Shown: positions 8,837 to 18,809 of the stretch, piece by piece
Layout: every line of letters starts with the position of its first letter
How positions within the stretch are numbered: position 1 is the stretch's first letter
Assembly (NCBI RefSeq): GCF_023223645.1
Contig: NZ_JALKBY010000002.1
Location: 62,001-126,000 of the forward strand
DNA length: 64,000 nucleotides
Origin: Natroniella sulfidigena
Lineage (GTDB): Bacteria > Bacillota > Halanaerobiia > Halobacteroidales > Halobacteroidaceae
Reading direction: 5' to 3'
Notes under the pieces: generated by a model
Seen by the model: the letters and a program-made list of their open reading frames with translations, nothing else
What the model was told of the DNA's origin: nothing
Databases searched by the model: none
Translations under genes and position numbers: made by a program

Positions 8837-9526
8837 TTACTCCTCCTTTATCAAACTATTAAACATAATTGATAGACCAGCTGCTACCTTAAGGCCAGTC
8901 ATTAAGTTGATATGAGGTATAATCCCTGAACTAATTAACTCTCCTTTTACTCCTAAATCAAGAGTTGAATTAGCATTAGCCAAGAAGTTTCCTCCCAACA
9001 CAATTCCGATAAATCCAAGTAGCACAAATCCCATTGCACCAAAACTCTCCATGAATGACTTAATCTCCGGTCTAACCTGTCGGTCAGAATATCTAATTCC
9101 GAAGGTAACCGTAATTAAGATTGTAATTACTGCTAAGATTACACCACCAGCAAAACCACCACCTGGTGAAATATGTCCATAAGCAATTATATAAGCTCCA
9201 ATCATGAATAAAAAAGGAATCAATAAACTAGTAGTCTGCTGCATAATTATAGAAAATCGAGCTGAAATCATGCTTGCCGTTCGCTTAGGAACTAAAAATG
9301 CAATCGTTGAAGCCACAGCAAAAACAACCGTTGCCTCTCCTAAGGTATCAAAAGCACGATAATCAAATAAAATAGCTGTTACTAAATTGAGTGCTTTTGT
9401 CTCTTCAGCTCCATGATTGATATAATGTTCACTTAAATCATAATCTGCAGTTGACAAGCTTAAAAAAGTCATAAGTAATAAACCACTCAGTAGTACTACT
9501 ATTATTAAGCTAGCAAACTTTCTCAT
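8837..9526 (-). CDS. mrpB: Na+/H+ antiporter subunit MrpB with an MbhE-like N-terminal domain
   Basis: This 229-residue membrane protein is longer than a stand-alone MrpB (about 140). The first 80 residues match the MbhE part of hydrogenase-type Mrp modules (ILFDYRAFDTLGEATVVFAV). The rest is the MrpB core with GGGFAGGVILA. In MrpA-containing complexes the MbhE segment is the C-terminal tail of MrpA, so here part of MrpA appears fused to MrpB. The gene overlaps the MbhD-like gene by four bases (ATGA type), which suggests translational coupling. Confidence 0.87.
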   Translation of the reverse strand: MRKFASLIIVVLLSGLLLMTFLSLSTADYDLSEHYINHGAEETKALNLVTAILFDYRAFDTLGEATVVFAVASTIAFLVPKRTASMISARFSIIMQQTTSLLIPFLFMIGAYIIAYGHISPGGGFAGGVILAVITILITVTFGIRYSDRQVRPEIKSFMESFGAMGFVLLGFIGIVLGGNFLANANSTLDLGVKGELISSGIIPHINLMTGLKVAAGLSIMFNSLIKEE

Positions 9527-9762
9527 TCAATCCCCTCCAACTTGTTGATCGTTACTATAAAAAAGCCTGTACTAATGCCACTAGAAACTATCACTTCTAC
9601 TAAAGCAACATCAGGTGCCTGTAAAATTATAAATAAAGCTATTAAATTCCCACTAAAAACCCCCAAGGCAATTATCGCATTCAATAAATTATGCGTAAAT
9701 AACGCATAAGCAGCAGATATAACCATAAATACTAGTAGAAAATTATAGATAATTTCCATCAT
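9523..9762 (-). CDS. MbhD-like antiporter subunit (DUF4040 type)
   Basis: This 79-residue, three-helix protein contains NAIIALGVFSGNLIALFIILQAPDVALVEVIV. The APDVALxE motif is typical of the MbhD/DUF4040 segment that forms part of the C-terminal tail of MrpA in Bacillus. Here it is a free-standing gene, overlapping its neighbours on both sides by 4 bp. The order G-MbhD-B-C-D matches archaeal membrane-bound hydrogenase antiporter modules rather than the classical MrpABCDEFG order. Confidence 0.85.
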   Translation of the reverse strand: MMEIIYNFLLVFMVISAAYALFTHNLLNAIIALGVFSGNLIALFIILQAPDVALVEVIVSSGISTGFFIVTINKLEGIE

Positions 9763-10112
9763 ACATTATCACCCATTTCCATTTCCCTCAACTCATCTTT
9801 AATTACCTCTTTAGGCTTAAGCCCAACCTTATGAGCTGCTCGAGCAATAGCATGACCTGTAGCTGGATTTGTTAAGACTAAGAAAGCTGATAATAGTAAC
9901 AGTTTGAACGAGTCAAATGGTCTGCCTTCTAAAAACATCAAGCCAGCTAATCCAGCTAACATAAATAAAGCACCACCAGTTAAGCATTTAGAACTAGCGT
10001 GCAGTCTAGTGTAAAAATCTGGAAATCTCAGCATAGCTATTGCCGTAACAGCAAAAAAGAATGCTCCAATAATAATGAGAAGATTACTTAGTAACTGAAT
10101 TAATGAACTAAT
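9759..10112 (-). CDS. mrpG: Na+/H+ antiporter subunit MrpG, probable ATT start
   Basis: The MrpG core is clear from MLRFPDFYTRLHASSK. The first ATG in frame (10034) lies immediately before this core and would remove the first helix. Reading upstream in frame gives a hydrophobic segment (LLSNLLIIIGAFFFAVTAIA) like the normal MrpG N terminus, with no ATG, GTG or TTG. An ATT at 10110-10112 lies seven bases after GGAGGG and overlaps the mrpF stop as ATTAG. I therefore propose a rare ATT start and a 117-residue protein. A frameshift or other start cannot be ruled out. Confidence 0.75.
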   Translation of the reverse strand: MSSLIQLLSNLLIIIGAFFFAVTAIAMLRFPDFYTRLHASSKCLTGGALFMLAGLAGLMFLEGRPFDSFKLLLLSAFLVLTNPATGHAIARAAHKVGLKPKEVIKDELREMEMGDNV

Positions 10113-10371
10113 TTCTCTTCCCTCCCTTTTTCTCTTCGAAGTATTTAGCCATAATTAATACCTCAATAAAGAGTAATAAACCAAATATAAATGCTACATC
10201 AACAAATACTGAACGTTCAAAATAAAGACTTAATAAGACTAAAATCACCAAAAACATAGCTCCTATGGCATCTGCAGCAGCAATTCTATCAAAGACTGTT
10301 GGCCCTTTTACTAACCGAAAAAAGACCGCTGCAGCAGAAACTAGAATTACTAACATTATTATTTCAATCAT
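10108..10371 (-). CDS. mrpF: Na+/H+ antiporter subunit MrpF
   Basis: This 87-residue, three-helix subunit carries the MrpF signature RLVKGPTVFDRIAAADAIG. It begins four bases inside the end of mrpE and its stop overlaps the proposed start of mrpG, so E, F and G are probably translated together. The C terminus is basic (KKGGKRN), as expected for the cytoplasmic side. Confidence 0.92.
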   Translation of the reverse strand: MIEIIMLVILVSAAAVFFRLVKGPTVFDRIAAADAIGAMFLVILVLLSLYFERSVFVDVAFIFGLLLFIEVLIMAKYFEEKKGGKRN

Positions 10372-10913
10372 TTAAATGCCCTCCTAATAGCCGTCTCTAG
10401 ACTACCAAACATTTTTTCTCGCAAATCATCCTTATCTTCAGCTTCAATAACGTCTAAAGAGTGAATATAAAATACTTTCTCACCTGGATCAACTTCAATA
10501 GTTAATGTTCCAGGAGTTAGGGTAATAGAGTTCCCTAAGATAACCATAGTAACTAGTTTGTTCTCATCTTCTACAATTGTAGGCACTTTCTCAATGGTCG
10601 GCCTAAAAGAAAGCTTTGGTTGAAGAGCCAACCTAGCTACCGCAATACTAGATAAAATTACTTCTTTCACTAATGTAATCGCATAAGCAACAAAATAAAA
10701 GAATCTAGTAACAATACTCTTTGATACCTTCCTTGTAAAATAACTATGAATAACCAACACTGCTACATAAGATATTATAAGACCTAACAGCAATGAACTT
10801 AAAGATGTATCAGCTGCTATAATAATCCATGTGATATATAATAAAATCACAGTAAATATATCTTCTGTAGCACGCAACTTAAACTTACTTAATAAATCCT
10901 TTAAAGTTTTCAT
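10368..10913 (-). CDS. mrpE: Na+/H+ antiporter subunit MrpE
   Basis: This 181-residue first gene of the antiporter operon has two or three N-terminal helices and a cytoplasmic domain. The motif GNSITLTPGTLTIEVDPGEK is diagnostic for MrpE. An ATG follows two stacked GGAGG sites, suggesting strong translation. A promoter (TTGCAA, 17 bases, TAAAAT) lies about 60-90 bases upstream. The sequence is about 20 residues longer than many MrpE proteins because of an N-terminal amphipathic leader. Confidence 0.92.
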   Translation of the reverse strand: MKTLKDLLSKFKLRATEDIFTVILLYITWIIIAADTSLSSLLLGLIISYVAVLVIHSYFTRKVSKSIVTRFFYFVAYAITLVKEVILSSIAVARLALQPKLSFRPTIEKVPTIVEDENKLVTMVILGNSITLTPGTLTIEVDPGEKVFYIHSLDVIEAEDKDDLREKMFGSLETAIRRAFK

Positions 10914-10974
10914 TGAATCCTCCTTTCCTCCCTTACAGATAATTGATAATTATTAATAGATTTTTCCCAAATTA

Positions 10975-11003
10975 ATTTTATCACTTTTCAAACCTTTTTG
11001 CAA
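10975..11003 (-). promoter_or_regulatory. Promoter of the Mrp antiporter operon
   Basis: On the minus strand TTGCAA (10998-11003) and TAAAAT (10975-10980) are separated by 17 bases, about 60 bases before the mrpE start. Confidence 0.5.
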
Positions 11004-11044
11004 GAATTATAGCATTAAATCGAATCTCTTCAATATTTAACTAA

Positions 11045-11130
11045 TTGATAATAAAATGACCTTCGGTCATAGTTCAAGTTTAAGTTTGAGTCTAAGTAAA
11101 CCATAAAAAAACTTAAAACATAATTTCTTA
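11045..11130. repeat. Intergenic 6-bp periodic element
   Basis: A small GACC/GGTC hairpin (GACCTTCGGTC) is followed by a run of 6-bp units of the type AAGTTT (AGTTCA AGTTTA AGTTTG AGTCTA). Related runs lie at about 28175, 30220 and 41810-41940. Confidence 0.55.
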
Positions 11131-11142
11131 AATAACAAAAAA

Positions 11143-11167
11143 GCTCTTAGCTACAGTAGCTAAGAGC
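11143..11167 (-). terminator. Intrinsic terminator of gatCAB
   Basis: GCTCTTAGCTAC and GTAGCTAAGAGC form a perfect 12-bp stem, with six A on one side and six T on the other. It lies eight bases beyond the gatB stop and could work in both directions. Confidence 0.9.
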
Positions 11168-11174
11168 TTTTTTG

Positions 11175-12623
11175 TTACCCTTCTAATTTCTCCCTTAAAA
11201 TTTTATTAACTAGTTGTGGATTGGCTTTTCCTTTAGTAGCTTGCATTGTTTGACCGACTAAGAAACCAATTACGTTTTTATTACCATCATTATAATCATC
11301 TACTGCTGATTGATTATCAGCTAATACATCTTCAATAATTCCTTCTAACTCACTTGAATCACTGATCTGTTTTAATCCCTTCTCTTCTACCACTGTATCT
11401 GGATCTTTACCAGTAGCAAACATCTCTTCAAATACCGTTTTAGCAATCTTACTTGAAATAGTACCGTCATCCATCATTTGTAACATCTTAGCTAAATCTT
11501 GGGGAGTAAATTTAACCTCCGTAATTGAGATATCCTCTTCATTAAGTAGTCTTAAAAACTCTCCCATCATCCAGTTACTTACTGCCTTAGCATCATCATA
11601 ATCTGCTACAACCGCTTCAAAGAAGTCTGCCATTTCGCGATCAGCAGTAATTACCCCTGCATCATAGGCAGGAATTTCTAACTCTGTTACATAACGTTCT
11701 TGGCGAACATCTGGTAATTCAGGCAAAGTATCTTTAATCTCAGCAACCCATTGATCATCGACAACAACAGGTACCAAATCAGGCTCCGGGAAGTAACGAT
11801 AATCATGAGCTTCCTCTTTGGTTCTCATTGGAATCGTCTTACCTGTTTCATCATCCCAAGTCAGTGTTCCTTGAATAATCTCCCCTCCTGATTCTAACAC
11901 CTTCTTCTGTCGTTTAGGCTCATAGATTAAAGCTCGCTCAATCGCTTTAAAGGAGTTCATATTCTTAAGCTCAGTTCTAGTACCTAATTCATCAGCTCCA
12001 ATTGGTGCGATAGAGACATTTACATCAGCCCGCATTGAACCTTGCGACATCTCACAATCAGATACACCTATGTATTCCAAAACACTCTTTAATTTCTTAA
12101 GATAAGCAATAGCTTGAGCTGGTGAGTGAATATCTGGCTCACTTACAATCTCAATTAAAGGAGTTCCTACACGATTATAATCTACCAGACTAGAATTAGC
12201 CTGAGCAATATCCCCAGCATGAGTTAACTTTCCTGCATCTTCTTCTAAGTGAATTCTTGTAATTCCAATAGTTACTTCCTCTTCATCTTCAGGTTGAATT
12301 ACAACCTCTCCTTTTTCACAGAAAGGAAGATCAAATTGAGAAATCTGATAAGCTTTAGGTAAATCAGCATAAAAATAATTCTTCCGATCAAATTTACTGA
12401 ATGTTGCTATTTCACAATTTAAAGCTAAACCTGCTTTAATAATATACTCCACTGCTCTTTCATTTAAAACAGGTAATGTCCCTGGTAACCCTAAACAGAT
12501 TGGACAGGTATGAGTATTAGGTTCAGCACCAAACTCATTCTTACAACCACAGAATATCTTTGTATTTGTATCCAACTGGGCATGAACCTCCAACCCAATC
12601 GTTATTTGATAATCATCTAACAT
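11175..12623 (-). CDS. gatB: Aspartyl/glutamyl-tRNA amidotransferase subunit B
   Basis: This 482-residue subunit binds misacylated tRNA and performs the kinase and amidation steps that turn Glu-tRNA(Gln) or Asp-tRNA(Asn) into the correct amide form. The opening IGLEVHAQLDTNTKIFC, the Zn-site cysteines (CGCKNEF and THTCPICLG) and the C-terminal YqeY-like tail are all present. The ATG at 12623 follows GGAGGTG by six bases, which is better than the TTG one codon upstream. It is the last gene of gatCAB, with a strong terminator after it and an intergenic heptad repeat before it. Confidence 0.95.
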   Translation of the reverse strand: MLDDYQITIGLEVHAQLDTNTKIFCGCKNEFGAEPNTHTCPICLGLPGTLPVLNERAVEYIIKAGLALNCEIATFSKFDRKNYFYADLPKAYQISQFDLPFCEKGEVVIQPEDEEEVTIGITRIHLEEDAGKLTHAGDIAQANSSLVDYNRVGTPLIEIVSEPDIHSPAQAIAYLKKLKSVLEYIGVSDCEMSQGSMRADVNVSIAPIGADELGTRTELKNMNSFKAIERALIYEPKRQKKVLESGGEIIQGTLTWDDETGKTIPMRTKEEAHDYRYFPEPDLVPVVVDDQWVAEIKDTLPELPDVRQERYVTELEIPAYDAGVITADREMADFFEAVVADYDDAKAVSNWMMGEFLRLLNEEDISITEVKFTPQDLAKMLQMMDDGTISSKIAKTVFEEMFATGKDPDTVVEEKGLKQISDSSELEGIIEDVLADNQSAVDDYNDGNKNVIGFLVGQTMQATKGKANPQLVNKILREKLEG

Positions 12624-12639
12624 CAATTACACCTCCGCT

Positions 12640-12703
12640 TTTCATTACTATTAACTAACCTCTAATCACTAGTCACTAATTACTAGTTACTAATCACTAA
12701 TCC
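12640..12703. repeat. Heptad array between gatA and gatB
   Basis: The gap holds a tandem run of 7-bp units of the type CTAATCA, CTAGTCA, CTAATTA and CTAGTTA. It sits inside the gat operon and must be transcribed with it. Confidence 0.7.
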
Positions 12704-12704
12704 T

Positions 12705-14165
12705 CTATAAATTCGGTCTTTTTTTATGGAATTCAGTTGCCTGTTCAAAAGCATAAGCAACCTGTAATATCTTCTCTTCAGCAAAATGATCTCCAATAAT
12801 TTGTAGTCCAATTGGTAAACCCTCATTGTCTAAACCACAAAGCATGGATAAAGCAGGAATACCTGCTAAGTTAATTGGAATAGTACAGATATCAGATAAG
12901 TACATCTGTAATGGATCATTTGACTTATCGCCAACTTTAAAAGCAGTCGTTGGAGAAGTTGGTGAAATTAAGACATCATACTCTTCAAATGCTTTTTCAA
13001 AATCCTCTTTAATTAAAGTTCTCACCTGTTGAGCTTTCTTATAGTAAGCATCATAATATCCAGAACTTAAAGCATAAGTTCCCAACATAATTCTTCGCTT
13101 AACTTCATCTCCAAAACCATCTTGCCTCGTCTTTTTATACATATCAATCAATCCATTGGCTTCCTGATTACGATATCCATAACGTACTCCATCATAACGG
13201 GCCAAATTTGAACTCGCTTCTGCAGGAGCAATCAAATAATAAGCAGATAAAGCATAATCAGTATGTGGTAAAGAAACCTCCTCATACTCTGCTCCAAGCT
13301 CCTCTAACTTATGAATTGCATTCCAGACTGCTTCTTTAACTTCCTGGTCAATTCCATCACCAAAGTATTCTACTGGAACACCGATCTTCATCCCCTCAAC
13401 ATCTTCCTTCAAGCTTTCAGTATAATCAGGAACTTCTACATCTGCAGATGTAGAGTCATATTGATCATGACCTGCTATGTAATTTAGGGCCAACGCACAA
13501 TCTTTAATATCTCTTGTAAAAGGACCAATTTGATCTAAAGATGAAGCAAATGCTACTAAACCAAAACGTGATACCAAACCATAAGTTGGCTTCATTCCTA
13601 CAATTCCACAAAAAGATGCAGGTTGACGAATAGAACCACCTGTATCAGAGCCTAAAGCAATCGTTGCCTCACCAGCGGCAACTGCTGCTGCAGAACCTCC
13701 ACTTGAACCACCCGGAACATATTCTAAATCCCATGGGTTCTTAGTCGTCTTGATTCCAGAGTTCTCTGTCGAAGAACCCATCGCAAATTCATCCATATTT
13801 GTCTTACCGGTCATCACAACATCCTCAGCCGCTAACTTCTTAACAACAGTAGCATCGTAAGGTGGTTTATAACCATCTAAAATCTGTGATGAACAAGTAG
13901 TTTCAATCCCTTTTGTAGACATATTATCTTTAAAAGCAACTGGAATCCCTGCTAACGGGCCAACCTCTTCGCCATTAGCTATCTTTTGATCAACTTGCTT
14001 TGCTTGCTCTAAAGCTTCTTCTTTAGTCACTGTTACATAAGCTTGTACATCATCTTCAACTTCACCAATCCGCTCATAAATCGATTCAACTATATCTTGT
14101 GCTTTAATCTCTTTCTGCTCTAGTTTTTCATGCAGTTGATGAGCAGTTAATTCATAAAGTTCCAT
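12705..14165 (-). CDS. gatA: Aspartyl/glutamyl-tRNA amidotransferase subunit A
   Basis: This 486-residue amidase-signature enzyme releases ammonia from glutamine for GatB. The catalytic Lys is in [13 protein letters not shown]. The cis-Ser and nucleophile Ser lie in [16 protein letters not shown] and [16 protein letters not shown]. The length is normal. The gene is separated from gatC by an unusual 179-bp gap filled by a palindromic repeat, and from gatB by a heptad array. The ATG at 14165 has GGGAGGGGAAG upstream. Confidence 0.96.
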   Translation of the reverse strand: MELYELTAHQLHEKLEQKEIKAQDIVESIYERIGEVEDDVQAYVTVTKEEALEQAKQVDQKIANGEEVGPLAGIPVAFKDNMSTKGIETTCSSQILDGYKPPYDATVVKKLAAEDVVMTGKTNMDEFAMGSSTENSGIKTTKNPWDLEYVPGGSSGGSAAAVAAGEATIALGSDTGGSIRQPASFCGIVGMKPTYGLVSRFGLVAFASSLDQIGPFTRDIKDCALALNYIAGHDQYDSTSADVEVPDYTESLKEDVEGMKIGVPVEYFGDGIDQEVKEAVWNAIHKLEELGAEYEEVSLPHTDYALSAYYLIAPAEASSNLARYDGVRYGYRNQEANGLIDMYKKTRQDGFGDEVKRRIMLGTYALSSGYYDAYYKKAQQVRTLIKEDFEKAFEEYDVLISPTSPTTAFKVGDKSNDPLQMYLSDICTIPINLAGIPALSMLCGLDNEGLPIGLQIIGDHFAEEKILQVAYAFEQATEFHKKRPNL

Positions 14166-14186
14166 TTCTTCCCCTCCCTATAAATA

Positions 14187-14342
14187 AGTTTACAGTTTCT
14201 AATTGACAATTGACAGTTAAGTTCAAAAAAACAAAGCTTAGATCAATACCATCAACTAATGAAACCTTAACCCTTTTTAAACAGAAATAATTTTAACTTA
14301 AGATTTCTAATCAATAAATTATCAACTATCAATTGCACTAAT
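14187..14342. repeat. Palindromic intergenic element between gatC and gatA
   Basis: The left arm includes TTTACAGTTTCTAATTGACA and further TTGACAA/TTGACAG heptads. The right arm includes AAATTATCAACTATCAATTG, which is largely complementary. The loop is about 90 bp. It interrupts a conserved operon without a visible effect on the flanking frames. Confidence 0.65.
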
Positions 14343-14344
14343 GA

Positions 14345-14632
14345 TTATTCCACAATCTGTGGCACCTTAAACATTCCTTGATCTTTGGCAGGAGCATTAG
14401 CTAACGCATCTTCCCGCTCTAATGACTCTCTAACCTCATCTTTTCTAAAGACATTTTTGATTGGTAATGCATGAGCTGTTGGCTCTACATTCTCTGTATC
14501 AAGCTCATTTAATTTTTCAGCATGCTCTAAAATATCACTTAACTGATTAGCAAAAGCTTCTTTTTCTTCCTCACTAACATCCAAACGAGCTAAATGAGCA
14601 ATCTTTTCTACAGTTTCTTGATCGATCTTCAT
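14345..14632 (-). CDS. gatC: Aspartyl/glutamyl-tRNA amidotransferase subunit C
   Basis: This 95-residue linker subunit wraps around GatA and stabilises the GatAB complex. The motif VEKIAHLARLDVSEEEKEAF near the start and NVFRKDEVRESLEREDALANAP near the end are typical. It is the first gene of gatCAB. The ATG at 14632 follows AAGGGGTG. The long upstream gap (14633-14959) contains a full copy of the MITE-like element and no gene. Confidence 0.95.
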   Translation of the reverse strand: MKIDQETVEKIAHLARLDVSEEEKEAFANQLSDILEHAEKLNELDTENVEPTAHALPIKNVFRKDEVRESLEREDALANAPAKDQGMFKVPQIVE

Positions 14633-14662
14633 CTATTTCACCCCTTCTTTTTGATAATTAAT

Positions 14663-14885
14663 CTAAAGTGAAAGTTATTTGATATAAAGTGGCACTTTGC
14701 CACTTTATATCAGTTGACAGTGAACAGTTGACGGTTGACAGTTAAAAACCTAAACTCAAAACCACTCTAAACCCCTAAACATAAGACTTTGACCTTCAAC
14801 TGTCAACTGTAAACCGTAAACTGTCAACTCAATATTGTGGCACTGAAAGTGCCACAATATTGTAATAAAACCTCACTTTAAAGTT
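14663..14885. repeat. MITE-like palindromic element with CAGTTTA/TAAACTG heptad arms (best copy)
   Basis: Outer ends are imperfect inverted repeats: TAAAGTGAAAGTTATTTGAT on the left, and TAAAGTGAGGTTTTATTACA read inward from the right. Next come perfect small hairpins (AAAGTGGCA/TGCCACTTT on the left, TTGTGGCAC/GTGCCACAA on the right). Inside are heptad arms CAGTTGACAGTGAACAG and AACTGTAAACCGTAAACTG around a loop of about 80 bp. The same ends with a different core occur at 33063-33240. Confidence 0.75.
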
Positions 14886-14959
14886 AATTAACGCCGTTTA
14901 ATCAACAACTAATCATTATACCATATGGAATTTTTAACCGCAACAAAATCAGCTTAAGA

Positions 14960-15397
14960 CTAATCTTCACTGATTTCTATCTTCTCAATTACATCTCCTG
15001 CTTCAATTTCATCAATCACATCAAGTCCTTCCACAACCTTACCAAAACATGTATGCTTACCATCTAAATGGGCTGTTCTCTCTCGTCCATGACAGATGAA
15101 AAACTGCGAACCACCTGTATCTTTCCCAGCATGGGCCATTGATAATACTCCCCGCTCATGATACTGCTTGTCCCCATCTACTTCACAATCAATAGTATAA
15201 CCTGGGCCACCAGTACCAGTTCCTTTAGGACAGCCACCTTGAATTACAAAATTAGGAATGACTCGATGAAAAGTTAATCCATCATAAAAACCTTCTTCAG
15301 CTAATTTACAAAAATTATCCGCTGTATTTGGTGTAGCCTCATCATAAAGCTCAACCTTCATTGTTCCTTTTTCAGTCTTTATCTCTGCTTTTCTCAT
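14960..15397 (-). CDS. Cyclophilin-type peptidyl-prolyl cis-trans isomerase
   Basis: This 145-residue single-domain cytoplasmic cyclophilin catalyses cis-trans isomerisation of prolyl bonds. The active-site segments [13 protein letters not shown] and GSQFFICHG are present with the expected spacing. There is no signal peptide. The ATG at 15397 follows AAGGGAGG. Dispersed repeats lie on both sides, so it is probably a single-gene unit. Confidence 0.93.
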   Translation of the reverse strand: MRKAEIKTEKGTMKVELYDEATPNTADNFCKLAEEGFYDGLTFHRVIPNFVIQGGCPKGTGTGGPGYTIDCEVDGDKQYHERGVLSMAHAGKDTGGSQFFICHGRERTAHLDGKHTCFGKVVEGLDVIDEIEAGDVIEKIEISED

Positions 15398-15417
15398 TTT
15401 TTATTCCTCCCTTAATA

Positions 15418-15600
15418 TAATTTACAATTTATATTTGATAATTGACAGTTAAGTTCAAGAGCTTGAAATTTTCAAGTCTAAGGGCGAACACATACAAAAA
15501 ATATTATTTTGCAGTGAGATCTAGATTTTTAATTGCTCTTTATTACTTGATTTTTAACTGTACACTGTACATTGTAAATTGTACATTTATTTCTTACCTT
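15418..15600. repeat. Palindromic intergenic element next to the cyclophilin gene
   Basis: Left arm units TTGATAA/TTGACAG pair with right arm units of the type TGTACAC/TGTACAT. The middle contains GCAGTGAGATCTAGATTTTT, which recurs with one change at about 39830. No gene is seen between 15398 and 15666. Confidence 0.65.
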
Positions 15601-15604
15601 CTCC

Positions 15605-15657
15605 CTCCGGGTTCTTCGAACCCTTCGTGATGAAAAAATCCGCTCTTAGATTTTTTC
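15605..15657. repeat. GAACCC hairpin repeat, copy 3, after ligA
   Basis: Same unit as at 747-801, with CTCCGGGTTCTTCGAACCC and then the AAAAAATC/GATTTTTT pair. It ends ten bases from the ligA stop codon. Confidence 0.8.
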
Positions 15658-15666
15658 TATCCACTG

Positions 15667-17643
<1,977 letters not shown>

Positions 17644-17761
17644 TTATTTCACCCCAAAACTAACACTAATTTTTAGTATGTTCAATTTATAAACAACCAT
17701 ACATCATCATTATTAATTTAAAGATTACTCACTAAACTCCTTTCTTTTTCCCAAATTAAAA

Positions 17762-17792
17762 AAAGCTTTAGGGAATCTCCCCCAAAGCTTTT
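17762..17792 (-). terminator. Intrinsic terminator after the rubrerythrin gene
   Basis: AAAGCTTTGGG and CCCTAAAGCTTT pair around a short loop and run into T on the minus strand, six bases beyond the stop codon of the gene at 17798. Confidence 0.85.
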
Positions 17793-17797
17793 TTAGC

Positions 17798-18214
17798 TTA
17801 TCCAAAATATCTATCTAATAGACCTTTCAATGCTCGAGCGTGACGAGCTTCATCTTTAGCTGATTCATCAAAATAATCATGTGCAGGATCAATATCCTCT
17901 TCCTTAGCTGTTACTGCAGCTTGCCTCTTACCTTTATTAGCTCCCTGTTCACCTTTTAACATCTTCTCTAAATTCTCTTGAGTAGAATCAATCATCCCAT
18001 TTAACTCTGCAAATCTAGCTGCATGTTCAGCTTCTTCCCAAGCGATTGTTTTCAATACCTCTGCTATTTCAGGATATCCTTCTCTTTGTGCTTGACGGGC
18101 CATTGCTAAGTATAATCCTACCTCTTTTGTCTCACCATCAAAATTCATCTCCACTGCATCTTCCAACTTAGTTCCTTTAGTCACACCCAACTTGTTTTCA
18201 ACTGCAAATTCCAT
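17798..18214 (-). CDS. Rubrerythrin-family diiron protein without a rubredoxin domain
   Basis: This 138-residue ferritin-like four-helix protein probably acts as a peroxide scavenger in an anaerobe. Diiron ligands can be seen in [24 protein letters not shown] and [13 protein letters not shown]. The C-terminal rubredoxin Fe(Cys)4 domain of classical rubrerythrin is absent, so an external electron donor is needed. It lies 50 bp downstream of a Cys-rich gene of unknown function and probably shares its promoter and palindromic operator. AGGAGG precedes the ATG. Confidence 0.87.
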   Translation of the reverse strand: MEFAVENKLGVTKGTKLEDAVEMNFDGETKEVGLYLAMARQAQREGYPEIAEVLKTIAWEEAEHAARFAELNGMIDSTQENLEKMLKGEQGANKGKRQAAVTAKEEDIDPAHDYFDESAKDEARHARALKGLLDRYFG

Positions 18215-18264
18215 TTTAAATTCCTCCTTTTAATTCTTGATTATTATTTACTTCTTACAAAAAT

Positions 18265-18648
18265 TTATTCTTTAAACTCAAGCCCATCCCAAGGCTTAAT
18301 CTCTCCATACAACAATATCTGTAAAGCTTCGCGAGTATTATTCAAGAAGCATTTCTCAGTATGATAGACTCCACATTCTTGGCAACAATCATGCACTGAC
18401 TCATAAATCCTTTCCAACTCATCTCGATCAAATTTAGTAAACTCACTTTGATCATAATCATCAAAAGTTTCCTTTTTAAACTTTTCATCAAGTTGAGATT
18501 CATACTTGCTATAATCCAATAGATTCTTCTTCGATTTATGTAATAAACAACTAGCACAATTTTTATCACTACAATTAACACAAGCATCATTTGCTAGGTT
18601 ATAAGCCTTTAACACCTTAACTTTAGGAATTTCGAACAATTTAATCAC
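18265..18648 (-). CDS. Cys-rich protein of unknown function, co-transcribed with rubrerythrin
   Basis: I do not recognise this 127-residue protein. It has two cysteine clusters, CVNCSDKNCASC near residues 23-34 and CCQECGVYHTEKC near residues 87-99, separated by an acidic, Lys-rich stretch. The spacing suggests zinc or Fe-S binding. There is no signal or membrane segment. Two starts are possible: GTG at 18648, or TTG at 18639 with a better placed AGGTGA site. It is the first gene after a strong promoter with a palindrome and lies just upstream of a rubrerythrin, so a role in redox or metal stress is a reasonable guess. Confidence 0.75.
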   Translation of the reverse strand: MIKLFEIPKVKVLKAYNLANDACVNCSDKNCASCLLHKSKKNLLDYSKYESQLDEKFKKETFDDYDQSEFTKFDRDELERIYESVHDCCQECGVYHTEKCFLNNTREALQILLYGEIKPWDGLEFKE

Positions 18649-18657
18649 CTCATCCTT

Positions 18658-18676
18658 ATTAGTAATTGTTACTAAT
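18658..18676. promoter_or_regulatory. Palindromic operator ATTAGTAA-TTG-TTACTAAT
   Basis: A perfect 8-3-8 palindrome lies immediately downstream of the -10 box of the Cys-rich/rubrerythrin promoter, over the likely transcription start. Its position suggests a repressor site. The regulator is unknown. Confidence 0.65.
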
Positions 18677-18705
18677 AGTATACTGGAAAATTATCCTTTT
18701 GTCAA
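18677..18705 (-). promoter_or_regulatory. SigmaA-type promoter of the Cys-rich/rubrerythrin unit
   Basis: On the minus strand TTGACA (18700-18705) is followed after 17 bases by TATACT (18677-18682), a near-perfect promoter. Confidence 0.8.
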
Positions 18706-18769
18706 GGAATAAATAGAAAAAATTTCTGTAAATAATTTTAGAGTCTTTTTCTAACATAATCTAAAAAAA

Positions 18770-18792
18770 CTCAGATCTTAAAAAGATCTGAG
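18770..18792 (-). terminator. Intrinsic terminator of the ClC-kinase fusion gene
   Basis: CTCAGATCTT and AAGATCTGAG form a perfect stem followed by seven T on the minus strand, 18 bases beyond the stop codon. Confidence 0.9.
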
Positions 18793-18809
18793 CTTTTACT
18801 TGAATAGTA

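Noticed and set aside
5446-10913. Membrane-bound hydrogenase operon
   Set aside because: The antiporter subunits are Mbh-like, but no hydrogenase large or small subunit or NuoB/D-type gene is present.
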